This document shows positions 1-5,478 of a stretch of DNA of 5,478 bases, piece after piece. Position 1 is the first letter of the stretch, and the number at the start of each line of letters is the position of its first letter. The stretch comes from Pseudomonadota bacterium. GTDB lineage: Bacteria > Pseudomonadota > Alphaproteobacteria > UBA8366 > JADFVY01. The notes beneath the pieces are model-generated. The model ran no database searches and was not told the origin of the DNA. It worked only from the letters and a program-made list of their open reading frames with translations. Position numbers and translations under genes: made by a program. Where the stretch lies: the NCBI GenBank assembly GCA_030671915.1, contig DAOVHN010000202.1, positions 1-5,478 of the forward strand, given 5' to 3'.

Positions 1-866
1 AGGGCGCCCATGTCGGCCTGTCGCTGAAGGGTGGGAACCTGACGATCAAACCCTTGAAGGCAACCGTGGCCGAGGGCGCGATCGACGGTTCGGTCAATCT
101 GGACGGCCGCAAGAAGGCGGCCGGGCTCGCGGTCAAAATGCTGTTGTCCAAGGTCAATCTCGACACGCTGCTGACCGACATGCAGATCACCGAGGACATC
201 GAGGGCAAGGCCAATATCAATATCGATATCGCCGGGCGCGGTACGTCGGTCGCGAAGATCATGGCGGGGCTGAACGGACGCTTCGGCGTGTTGATGGGGC
301 AGGGCCGCATGAAGACCAGCTTCCTGCAGAACATGCTGGGCGGCACCGGCCAGGTGCTGAACCAGGTTCTGGACAAGGGCAAGGCCGGTTACACAGTGGT
401 TTCCTGCGCCGTCATCGATTTCCCGATCAAGAATGGGATCGCCACCGCAAAGGCCTTTTATATCGATGCGGAGGCCCGCGGCATCATTGGCACCGGCAGA
501 ATCAATCTGCGCAACGAGACGCTGGATCTCATTGTTGACCCGCGTAACAAGAAGAAAATCGACAAGGCCGTCCTGCCGGTGCATATCACCGGTACCTTCC
601 TGGCGCCCGACTACGAGATCGACAAAAAAGCCGCCGCCAGCAAGCTGACAGGCATGCTGGGGATCGAATTGCCGGGTGCGCTGACCGGCGCCCAGGGCGG
701 GTCCGAGGCGCCGCTGATCGAAGGCCCCTGCGCGCCGCCGGCCCCGGCCAAGGCGGCGGCCGAACCGGCGACGCCGCCGGCCGAAACGGTGCCCGCCCTG
801 CCGGCGGAACCGGAAAAGGCGATCGAGGACAAGCTCAAGGAGGGGCTGAAGGGCCTGTTCCAGTAG
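1..866 (+). CDS. AsmA-family protein, C-terminal part (5' end outside window)
   Basis: The reading frame is open from base 3 (first codons read GAHVGLSLKGGNL) to the TAG at 864-866, giving 287 visible residues. The TTG at 54 is an ordinary internal codon, because the homology to the next gene starts upstream of it. From GGNL onward, 95 residues align without gaps to residues 397-491 of the AsmA protein at 1010-3022, with about 58 identities by my hand count. Shared blocks include DGSV, RKKAAGLAV, INIDIAG, IMAGLNG and GRMK. The AsmA/TamB superfamily comprises inner-membrane-anchored periplasmic proteins implicated in phospholipid transport and outer-membrane homeostasis; the N-terminal anchor would lie outside the window. 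After the conserved domain comes a Pro/Ala/Glu-rich linker (about 720-815, GC-rich and internally repetitive), then a charged C-terminal helix ending KEGLKGLFQ. Cysteine codons at 405-407 and 729-731 are matched in the paralogue. The family call is firm; the substrate is unknown. Confidence 0.9.
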   Translation, partial: GAHVGLSLKGGNLTIKPLKATVAEGAIDGSVNLDGRKKAAGLAVKMLLSKVNLDTLLTDMQITEDIEGKANINIDIAGRGTSVAKIMAGLNGRFGVLMGQGRMKTSFLQNMLGGTGQVLNQVLDKGKAGYTVVSCAVIDFPIKNGIATAKAFYIDAEARGIIGTGRINLRNETLDLIVDPRNKKKIDKAVLPVHITGTFLAPDYEIDKKAAASKLTGMLGIELPGALTGAQGGSEAPLIEGPCAPPAPAKAAAEPATPPAETVPALPAEPEKAIEDKLKEGLKGLFQ

Positions 867-879
867 GCGGGAGGGTGGT

Positions 880-988
880 GCGACCTCGTCCTTCGAGACG
901 GGCCTTCGGCCCTCCTCAGGATGAGGCTCTAACGTTTGTGCCCTCATCCTGAGGAGCGGCGAAGCCGCGTCTCGAAGGACGAGGTCGC
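880..988. repeat. Inverted doublet of two REP-like 43-bp palindromes
   Basis: Two copies of one palindromic element lie in opposite orientation at 884-926 and 942-984, separated by a 15-bp spacer. The whole block is symmetric about base 934. Its outer 21 bp (880-900 against 968-988) are perfect complements. Each copy also folds alone: in copy 1, 884-892 pairs with 918-926 (one G-T pair) and an apical GGGCC/GGCCC stem (900-904 with 908-912) carries a TTC loop. Copy 2 has GCGGC/GCCGC (956-960 with 964-968) around GAA. The end sequences resemble abundant intergenic palindromes I know from alphaproteobacterial genomes; copy number here cannot be seen. The block could also form a large cruciform or RNA hairpin and slow or end transcription after the first AsmA gene. 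No T-tract follows, so a classical intrinsic terminator is not supported. Confidence 0.8.
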
Positions 989-997
989 GGGGCATTC

Positions 998-1003
998 GGG
1001 GAG
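998..1003 (+). promoter_or_regulatory. Ribosome binding site of the complete AsmA gene
   Basis: GGGGAG lies 6 nt before the ATG at 1010, which supports that start. It begins only 10 bp after the right edge of the inverted repeat, so folding of the repeat in mRNA could affect access to it; that effect is inference. Confidence 0.7.
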
Positions 1004-1009
1004 AAAGAA

Positions 1010-3022
1010 ATGCGGTTTGCCAGGATACTGAAAATACTGCTCGTCGTCGTGCCGCTACTGCTGATCGCCGTGGCGGTCGGCGGTGTTGCAGTTTTGAAGA
1101 GCACGGATTTCAACCGGTACAAGCCGCAAATCGCCGCCGAGGTGAAGAGGGCGACCGGCCGAGACCTGGTCATCGCCGGCGATCTGGGGGTTGAAATATC
1201 ATTGAATCCCGCAGTTGCCGTAAAAGGCGTCAGCTTCGCCAACGCTGATTGGGGATCGCGCCCGGAAATGGTGACGCTGGACCGCTTCGAGGCGCAGATC
1301 GCCGTGTTGCCGCTGCTGTTCGGCCGGCTGGAAATCGACCGGCTGGTTCTGGTCGGCGCCGACATCCTGCTGGAGGTCGATGAAAAGGGCCGCGCCAATT
1401 TCGATTTCGGTGGGCCGAAGGCGGTGGCATCGGAGGGAGAAACCGGGAAACTGGAAATCCCCGTCGGCGCGCGTGAGGTTGCGATAGAGGATTCCGTCGT
1501 GACCTATACCGATGCTGTGACGGGGGCCAGCTACCAGGCGCGCATCGATCGACTGACACTCAAGGGAGAGAGCCTCGACGACCCGGTCAGCCTGATATTC
1601 AGGGGCAGCTACAACGACGCGCCGGTGGCGGCCTCCGCCGTGCTGGGTACGCCCTCGGCAATGCTGTCGCCCGACAACCCCTGGCCGGTGGATATGACGC
1701 TGGAAGCGGGCGGCGCGAAAATCCTCATCAAGGGCGTTGTCGCCCAACCCACCACGGCCAGCGGCATCGACCTGGCCGTCGCCATCGCCGGCGCGGAACT
1801 CGGCGATCTCTCTGCGCTGGCGGGCGCGGAGGTGCCGAAACTGGGGGCCTATTCGCTTTCGGGCAAGCTGATCGGCGACGCTGCGTCGGCGCTGACCTTC
1901 AAGGGCCTCAAGGCTGGCATGGCGGGCAGCGACCTGGGGGGCGAAATCCTGATCAGGCTCGACGGCAAGCGCCCCGCGGTCGCGGCCACGCTGTTCGCCG
2001 AAACCATCGATCTGACCGCCCTGGGCGGCGCGGGCGGTGACGCGGATGCCGGCGCGAAGCGGGATAAGGTATTCTCGGCCGATCCCTTGCCGCTGGACGC
2101 TCTGAAGGCGGTCGACGCCAAACTGCAACTCAAGGCAAAGAGCGTCGTTTTCGCGGGCGCCAGGCTGGAGGATGCGACGCTGGGCATGGCCCTCAATGGC
2201 GGTAACCTTGTCGTCAAGCCGGTGCAGGGGAAACTTGCCGGTGGCGCCATGGACGGGTCGGTGCGGCTGGACGCACGTAAAAAAGCCGCCGGCCTTGCCG
2301 TGCAACTCGCCCTCGACAAGGTCGATCTCGGCCGGCTGATGCGGGAAATGGGTGTTACCGACGCGCTGGAAGGCCATGCCAGTATCAATATCGACATCGC
2401 GGGCGCCGGGTCGTCGGTCGCCGGGATCATGGCCGGCCTGAACGGCGAAACCAGCCTGATGATGGGCAAGGGCCGCATGAAGAGCGCGGCCTTGAACACC
2501 CTGATCGGCGGGCCGACGCAAATCCTCAGCAATATCTTCACCGGCGGCGACAGCGAATATACCGCGATCAACTGCGCGGTCGTGCGCTTCCCGGTGAAGA
2601 AGGGCGTGGCGACGGCCGAACCGCTGGTGCTGGATACCGAAGTCGCCGCGTTCCTGGGTAACGGCACGATCAACCTGGGTAGCGAGGTTCTGGACCTGGT
2701 TATCGATCCCGACGTCAAGAAGACAACGATCAGCGCCGCCGTGCCGGTGAATATCGAGGGCACGCTGGCCAATCCGGCATACAGCCTGGACAAGCTGGCG
2801 GTGGCCCGCAAGGTGGGCGGGGTTCTGGGGCTGGTGCTGTTCCCGCCGGCGGCCGTGGTCGGGCTCGTCGATCTTGGCGCGGGCGATGACAATCCCTGCG
2901 TTCAGCGTGCCAAGGGCGGCAAGCAAAAGGCGGCCGATAAAGACTCCGGCGGTTCCGGGAATATCCTGAAAGACGCCGGCGAAGGCATTACCGAGGGCAT
3001 CAAGGGACTTTTCGGGCAGTGA
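1010..3022 (+). CDS. AsmA-family inner-membrane-anchored periplasmic protein
   Basis: This is a complete 670-residue protein. A short basic N-terminus (MRFARILK) precedes a hydrophobic anchor at about residues 8-29, followed by the typical AsmA start: STDFNRYKPQIAAEVKRATG (31-50), then DLGVEISLNPAVAVKGVSFA and LFGRLEIDRLVL (103-114). The long middle is beta-rich, and the conserved C-terminal AsmA block runs from about 390 to 600. E. coli AsmA is of similar size (about 617 residues). Members are thought to sit in the inner membrane with a periplasmic beta-groove that helps move or balance phospholipids toward the outer membrane. A second hydrophobic stretch (about 603-622, with FPPAAVVGLVDLG) precedes DDNPC (626-630), a Lys/Gly-rich linker and a final helix ending TEGIKGLFGQ. 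Cys522 and Cys630 correspond to two cysteines in the upstream paralogue. The stop overlaps the ATP12 start by 4 bp. Family membership is confident; the precise cargo is unknown. Confidence 0.95.
   Translation: MRFARILKILLVVVPLLLIAVAVGGVAVLKSTDFNRYKPQIAAEVKRATGRDLVIAGDLGVEISLNPAVAVKGVSFANADWGSRPEMVTLDRFEAQIAVLPLLFGRLEIDRLVLVGADILLEVDEKGRANFDFGGPKAVASEGETGKLEIPVGAREVAIEDSVVTYTDAVTGASYQARIDRLTLKGESLDDPVSLIFRGSYNDAPVAASAVLGTPSAMLSPDNPWPVDMTLEAGGAKILIKGVVAQPTTASGIDLAVAIAGAELGDLSALAGAEVPKLGAYSLSGKLIGDAASALTFKGLKAGMAGSDLGGEILIRLDGKRPAVAATLFAETIDLTALGGAGGDADAGAKRDKVFSADPLPLDALKAVDAKLQLKAKSVVFAGARLEDATLGMALNGGNLVVKPVQGKLAGGAMDGSVRLDARKKAAGLAVQLALDKVDLGRLMREMGVTDALEGHASINIDIAGAGSSVAGIMAGLNGETSLMMGKGRMKSAALNTLIGGPTQILSNIFTGGDSEYTAINCAVVRFPVKKGVATAEPLVLDTEVAAFLGNGTINLGSEVLDLVIDPDVKKTTISAAVPVNIEGTLANPAYSLDKLAVARKVGGVLGLVLFPPAAVVGLVDLGAGDDNPCVQRAKGGKQKAADKDSGGSGNILKDAGEGITEGIKGLFGQ
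3002..3007 (+). promoter_or_regulatory. Possible ribosome binding site for the ATP12 gene, inside the AsmA 3' end
   Basis: AAGGGA ends 11 nt before the GTG at 3019, a slightly long spacing. With the GTGA stop/start overlap, re-initiation by ribosomes finishing the AsmA gene is a likely contribution to translation. Confidence 0.45.
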
Positions 3023-3720
3023 CGAAACGCTTTTACAAGGAAGCCGCCGTAACCGATATGGAGGGCGGCGGCCACGGGGTTGCGCTCGATGGGCGGCCGA
3101 TCCGCACGCCGGGCGGGGCGCCGCTGACCGCGCCCACCGCCGTCCTGGCGGAAGCGATCGCCGCGGAATGGGCGGCGCAGGAAGACGAAATCCACCCATT
3201 GACCATGCCGATGATGCGCCTCGCCGCCACCGCGATCGACCGGATCGGCAAGGAACGCGCCGCCATCGTAGGCCAGATCGCCGCCTATGGCGGATCGGAC
3301 CTGCTGTGCTATCGCGCGGAGTCCCCGGCGCCGCTGGTGGAGCGTCAGGCGGCGCTCTGGCAACCGCTGCTGGACTGGGCCGCCGAGACCCATGGCGCGC
3401 GGCTGACGGCGACCCGGGGCATAACCCATGTGGCGCAGGACCGGGCCGCGCTCGACGCCCTGCGCGCGGCGGTCGAGGCGCTGGACGACTGCCGCCTCGC
3501 CGCCGTCTCGCAACTCACCGCCACCTGCGGTTCGCTGGTCATCGCGCTGGCGGTCGCCGCCCACCATATCGGCGCGCCGCAAGCCACCGCCGCCAGCCTG
3601 CTCGACGAGAATTGGCAGGCCGAACAATGGGGCGAGGACGCGGAAGCCACAGAGCGCCACGAGAACCTGGCCCGCGAGATCGAGGATGCGGCGAGGTTCC
3701 TGGAGTTTCTGGAGACCTAA
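3019..3720 (+). CDS. ATP12-family F1-ATPase assembly chaperone
   Basis: This 233-residue protein has the usual length and layout of bacterial ATP12 proteins. ATP12 (ATPAF2 in humans) is known in mitochondria to bind the free F1 alpha subunit and keep it competent for assembly with beta; the bacterial protein is expected to act the same way in the cytoplasm. Visible family signatures are KRFYKEA (3-9), LDGRPIRTP (23-31), AAEWAAQ (48-54), TMPMMRLAATAID (62-74), GSDLLCYRAE (92-101) and the C-terminal block LDENWQAEQWGEDAEATER (194-212). There is no signal peptide. The GTG start at 3019 is chosen because the KRFYKEA motif lies immediately after it; the next ATG (3058) would remove that motif. The start overlaps the AsmA stop as GTGA, so the gene is probably in the same operon and translationally coupled. 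Its stop overlaps the stop of the convergent gene on the other strand. Confidence 0.95.
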   Translation: MTKRFYKEAAVTDMEGGGHGVALDGRPIRTPGGAPLTAPTAVLAEAIAAEWAAQEDEIHPLTMPMMRLAATAIDRIGKERAAIVGQIAAYGGSDLLCYRAESPAPLVERQAALWQPLLDWAAETHGARLTATRGITHVAQDRAALDALRAAVEALDDCRLAAVSQLTATCGSLVIALAVAAHHIGAPQATAASLLDENWQAEQWGEDAEATERHENLAREIEDAARFLEFLET

Positions 3721-4532
3721 CCTCCGCCCATGATCCGCCGCAAATCGCCCAGCGTCACGATGCGCATGTCGCGGGCGGTCCAGCCGGGGTGCAAGGGGGG
3801 CGGGTCGGGTTGCGGGACGAGGGGCCAGACCTGCCAGTCTTCGATGATCATGCTGTCGGGGAAGTCTACCGGGTCGGGCAGTTCCTCCCAGCGGCCGGAA
3901 AATTGCGCCCGGTAATCCACGTCCGGCGCCTCGAAATCCAGCTCGAAATCAACCCAGTCGAAATTGCCGCTGTCGATATTGCCGGTCACCGTCCAGGGTG
4001 GCGCGAATTCGGCCGAGGCGCGGCTGGTGGCGGCCGTCAGGTAGAGATGCTGACGGGTCACCCGGAAATTCTCGACGCCGCGCACCTGCCCGCGGCCTTG
4101 CGGGAAGACATGCTGCAGCAGTTTCAGCGTCAGTTGCTGCACCAGTGCGGGCGCGTCCAGGCTGTCGGTCTCGCTGCCGAGTTCAAGCTCCAGCCCCTTT
4201 GAGATCATCACTTGCCCGCCCACCACCATGATGATGCCCGCCACCGGCTCTCCGCCCAATTTTTCATCCAGCGTGATCCGGTATTCGCTGCCCGAGGACA
4301 GCTCGAACAGCCAGTCGGCCTCGCCATCCGCGCTCTCGAAATGCACGGTCAGCCGGTTCGCGTCGTACCAGGGCGATTCGGCGAGGCAGGTTTCCTCGGT
4401 TCCCGGCTCGTCCGGGCAAGGGTCGGCCAGCGCCGCGCCCGGCATGGCCAGCGCCAGCGCGAGCAACAACAGCGGCCATAACCGTAGCGGCGGCGCCTTG
4501 TGGCGGATCATCGAGGACCCGTCCCGGAACAT
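3717..4532 (-). CDS. Exported protein of unknown function
   Basis: I do not recognise the family of this 271-residue protein. A classical Sec signal peptide is visible: a basic stretch to Arg17, a hydrophobic core LWPLLLLALALAM (18-30) and a likely cleavage after ALA at residue 36 (ALA|DP). No lipobox cysteine stands at the cleavage site, so a soluble periplasmic or secreted protein is expected. The mature N-terminus has two cysteines (39 and 49) that could form a disulfide. The rest alternates charged and hydrophobic residues in a beta-like pattern, is rich in Trp and acidic residues, has a Gly-rich hydrophobic segment VAGIIMVVGGQVMIS (97-111), and ends with a proline cluster (PQPDPPPLHP, 240-249). 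The ATG at 4532 has AGGA 7 nt upstream; the ATG at 4511 (residue 8) would also keep the signal peptide but has a poorer upstream site. It is convergent with the ATP12 gene and divergent from the MFS gene. That it is a real gene is supported by the signal peptide, RBS and full-length frame. Confidence 0.75.
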   Translation of the reverse strand: MFRDGSSMIRHKAPPLRLWPLLLLALALAMPGAALADPCPDEPGTEETCLAESPWYDANRLTVHFESADGEADWLFELSSGSEYRITLDEKLGGEPVAGIIMVVGGQVMISKGLELELGSETDSLDAPALVQQLTLKLLQHVFPQGRGQVRGVENFRVTRQHLYLTAATSRASAEFAPPWTVTGNIDSGNFDWVDFELDFEAPDVDYRAQFSGRWEELPDPVDFPDSMIIEDWQVWPLVPQPDPPPLHPGWTARDMRIVTLGDLRRIMGGG

Positions 4533-4539
4533 GGGGTTT

Positions 4540-4543
4540 TCCT
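4540..4543 (-). promoter_or_regulatory. Ribosome binding site deciding the start of the exported protein
   Basis: On the minus strand AGGA (followed by AAA) lies 7 nt before the ATG whose first base is 4532. The alternative internal ATG at 4511 has only a weak GGGACGGG-like stretch upstream, so the longer form is preferred. Confidence 0.55.
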
Positions 4544-4653
4544 AGCTGGCATTTACCGACTCGAATGCAATTCCCGATCCGGAAGGAAACACAGACCCGT
4601 GTTAACGGCAACAATTTACCGGTCGGCGTCGGGCGGGCTGGCCGTCCGGCACA

Positions 4654-4681
4654 AATATGCTATGTCCTGCCCCCGTTGCAA
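4654..4681 (-). promoter_or_regulatory. Weak candidate promoter toward the exported protein
   Basis: Reading the minus strand, TTGCAA (4681-4676) is followed after 16 nt by CATATT (4659-4654). Each hexamer matches 4 of 6 bases of the sigma-70 consensus. A transcript from here would carry a leader of roughly 110 nt. TTGCAA is its own reverse complement, so it could equally belong to a plus-strand element, though I found no acceptable -10 for one. This is only the best available candidate in the gap. Confidence 0.25.
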
Positions 4682-4684
4682 TGC

Positions 4685-4700
4685 ACCGGCGGTGGCCGGT
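4685..4700. repeat. Small inverted repeat ACCGGC-N4-GCCGGT in the divergent gap
   Basis: Six perfectly complementary bases flank GGTG. It sits about 67 bp upstream of the MFS start, beside the candidate minus-strand -35 element. It could be a protein-binding site or a leader hairpin, but short GC palindromes are common by chance in DNA of this composition. Confidence 0.35.
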
Positions 4701-4724
4701 TCCGGGTCGTCGCCATTATCATCA

Positions 4725-4738
4725 AATCCATCTGGATT
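4725..4738. promoter_or_regulatory. Candidate operator palindrome upstream of the MFS gene
   Basis: AATCCA-TC-TGGATT is a perfect 6+6 palindrome in a locally AT-richer stretch, ending 28 bp before the MFS start codon. That position suits a repressor operator near a transcription start, as is common for efflux pumps under TetR- or MarR-type control. No regulator gene is visible in this window, so this is speculative. Confidence 0.3.
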
Positions 4739-4753
4739 GGGCAGCCGTGATCG

Positions 4754-4759
4754 GGAGGG
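4754..4759 (+). promoter_or_regulatory. Ribosome binding site of the MFS transporter gene
   Basis: GGAGGG lies 7 nt before the ATG at 4767 and is a strong Shine-Dalgarno match that fixes the start. It supports the gene even though the gene's end lies outside the window. Confidence 0.8.
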
Positions 4760-4766
4760 CAGGAAC

Positions 4767-5478
4767 ATGACCGCGCCGGACAGAACCGGCCCGCCGATCG
4801 GCGAATTCGTCGCGCGGACGGCGCTGATGATTTCGCTGGTCGCGCTGTCGATCGACGCGATGTTGCCGGCCTTGCAGGAGATCGGCGCCGATCTTGGGGT
4901 GCAACGGGATAACAACGCCCAACTGGCGATTTCCGCGCTGTTCCTTGGCCTGGCGGTCGGCCAGATGATTTATGGCCCGATCTCCGACAGCACCGGCCGC
5001 AAACCGCCGATTTATTTCGGATTCGCCCTGTTCATCCTTGGCTGCTTGCTGTCCGCTACGGCGACGAGCTTCCCGATCATGCTGGCTGGGCGGTTCCTGC
5101 AGGGGCTCGGCGCCGCCGGGCCGCGCATCGTGATGATCGCGCTGGTGCGCGACCAGTATGCCGGCCGCGCCATGGCCCGCATCATGTCGCTGGTGATGGC
5201 GGTATTCATTCTTGTGCCGGCGCTGGCGCCGGGCGTGGGACAGGGCATTCTGCTGGTCGCGCATTGGCGGGCGATCTTTGTCGTGTTTCTGGCGTTGGCG
5301 CTGGTCTCGCTGGTCTGGTTCGCGCTTCGCCAGCCGGAAACCCTGACGGCGGGTCTCCGCCCGCCGTTTTCCGTGTTGCGCATCGCTCGCGCCATCCACG
5401 AGACCTGCACCCATCGCACCTCCTTCGGCTACACCATTGCGGCCGGGCTGATCTTCGGCGCCTTCATCGGGTTTCTGA
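4767..5478 (+). CDS. MFS multidrug efflux transporter, Bcr/CflA type (3' end outside window)
   Basis: The ATG at 4767 opens a frame of 237 codons that is still open at the right edge; the final TGA (5476-5478) is out of frame. Family members are about 400 residues, so a little over half is present. A short cytoplasmic N-terminus leads into the first membrane helix with LSIDAMLPALQEIG (28-40), typical of Bcr/CflA proteins. The MFS motif A in the loop after helix 2 is GPISDSTGRKP (70-80), with the key Asp74, Gly77 and Arg78. RFLQGLGAAGPR (109-120) is the helix 4 motif with its conserved Arg. PALAPGVGQG (151-160) corresponds to the helix 5 proline/glycine signature of proton-coupled exporters. 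Hydrophobic helices continue through about residue 188, and a cytoplasmic central loop is followed by helix 7 at the edge. Expected role: proton-driven export of drugs or small metabolites across the inner membrane; the substrate cannot be predicted. It is transcribed divergently from the exported protein. Confidence 0.93.
   Translation, partial: MTAPDRTGPPIGEFVARTALMISLVALSIDAMLPALQEIGADLGVQRDNNAQLAISALFLGLAVGQMIYGPISDSTGRKPPIYFGFALFILGCLLSATATSFPIMLAGRFLQGLGAAGPRIVMIALVRDQYAGRAMARIMSLVMAVFILVPALAPGVGQGILLVAHWRAIFVVFLALALVSLVWFALRQPETLTAGLRPPFSVLRIARAIHETCTHRTSFGYTIAAGLIFGAFIGFL

Noticed and set aside
54..56. TTG as the start codon of the first AsmA gene
   Set aside because: The frame is open to the window edge and the residues before it (LSLKGGNLTIKP) align with the middle of the paralogue, so this is an internal codon of a gene truncated by the window.
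720..815. GC-rich repetitive stretch as a tandem repeat or insertion
   Set aside because: It is in frame and encodes a Pro/Ala/Glu linker between the AsmA domain and the terminal helix. The repetition follows from the biased codon composition and shows no regular period.
880..988. CRISPR array or tRNA-like element
   Set aside because: There are only two units, in opposite orientation with one 15-bp spacer, and no cloverleaf or direct repeats. A REP-like palindrome doublet explains everything seen.
1849..2892. 347-codon minus-strand frame within the AsmA gene
   Set aside because: It is a second antisense shadow of the same gene, Ser/Pro/Ala-rich and low in complexity, with no supporting start signal or family motif.
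1199..3199. 666-codon open frame on the minus strand opposite the complete AsmA gene
   Set aside because: Long antisense frames are common opposite GC-rich genes. Its translation is rich in Arg, His, Gln and Ala with no recognisable domain, while the plus strand encodes a clear AsmA protein with anchor and RBS.
3168..4202. 344-codon plus-strand frame crossing the ATP12 gene and the antisense of the exported protein
   Set aside because: It overlaps two well-supported genes in other frames and reads as Arg/Gly/Ala-rich sequence typical of a frame shadow.
4565..4750. 61-codon plus-strand small ORF in the divergent gap
   Set aside because: No Shine-Dalgarno sequence precedes its ATG (upstream reads CCGACTCGA), the peptide has no recognisable feature, and it ends just before the MFS ribosome binding site. 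A leader peptide is not excluded but is not supported.
4722..5414. Minus-strand 230-codon frame opposite the MFS gene
   Set aside because: It is an Arg/Gln/His-rich shadow frame. The plus-strand reading shows MFS motif A, the helix 4 Arg motif and a strong RBS.
5476..5478. TGA at the window edge as the stop of the MFS gene
   Set aside because: The MFS frame reads TTT CTG A at the edge, so the TGA is out of frame and the gene continues beyond the window.

Overview
This is a GC-rich, gene-dense chromosomal window, most likely from an alphaproteobacterium. Three things support that: an ATP12-type F1-ATPase assembly chaperone (in bacteria mostly an alphaproteobacterial family), a pair of AsmA-family envelope proteins, and an intergenic palindromic repeat whose CCTCATCCTGAGGAG / CGTCTCGAAGGACGAGG ends I associate with alphaproteobacterial genomes. 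A Rhodospirillales-like source is plausible, but this is inference and no genus can be read from the sequence.

Layout: (1) 1-866, plus strand, is the 3' part of an AsmA-family gene that enters from outside the window. (2) 867-1009 is a gap almost filled by a 109-bp inverted repeat made of two 43-bp REP-like palindromes facing each other. (3) 1010-3022, plus, is a complete second AsmA-family gene whose C-terminal half is clearly paralogous to gene 1. (4) 3019-3720, plus, is an ATP12-family chaperone gene that starts with GTG and overlaps the AsmA stop by 4 bp. (5) 3717-4532, minus, encodes an exported protein of unknown function, and its stop codon overlaps the ATP12 stop by 4 bp. (6) 4533-4766 is a divergent intergenic region with two small inverted repeats and only weak promoter candidates. 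(7) 4767-5478, plus, is the 5' part of a Bcr/CflA-type MFS efflux transporter that runs off the right edge.

How the genes relate: the two AsmA paralogues look like a tandem duplication now separated by the REP-like doublet. The second AsmA gene and the ATP12 gene are very probably co-transcribed and translationally coupled, although their known roles (envelope/outer-membrane lipid homeostasis versus cytoplasmic F1 assembly) are not obviously connected. The exported protein and the MFS transporter are divergently transcribed from the 234-bp gap.

I see no CRISPR array, phage or transposase gene, tRNA, rRNA or defence system here. The items most worth a second look are the structured repeat doublet with its compensatory base-pair swaps, the exported protein of unknown function, and the overlapping gene ends. 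I found no convincing undescribed multi-gene system.
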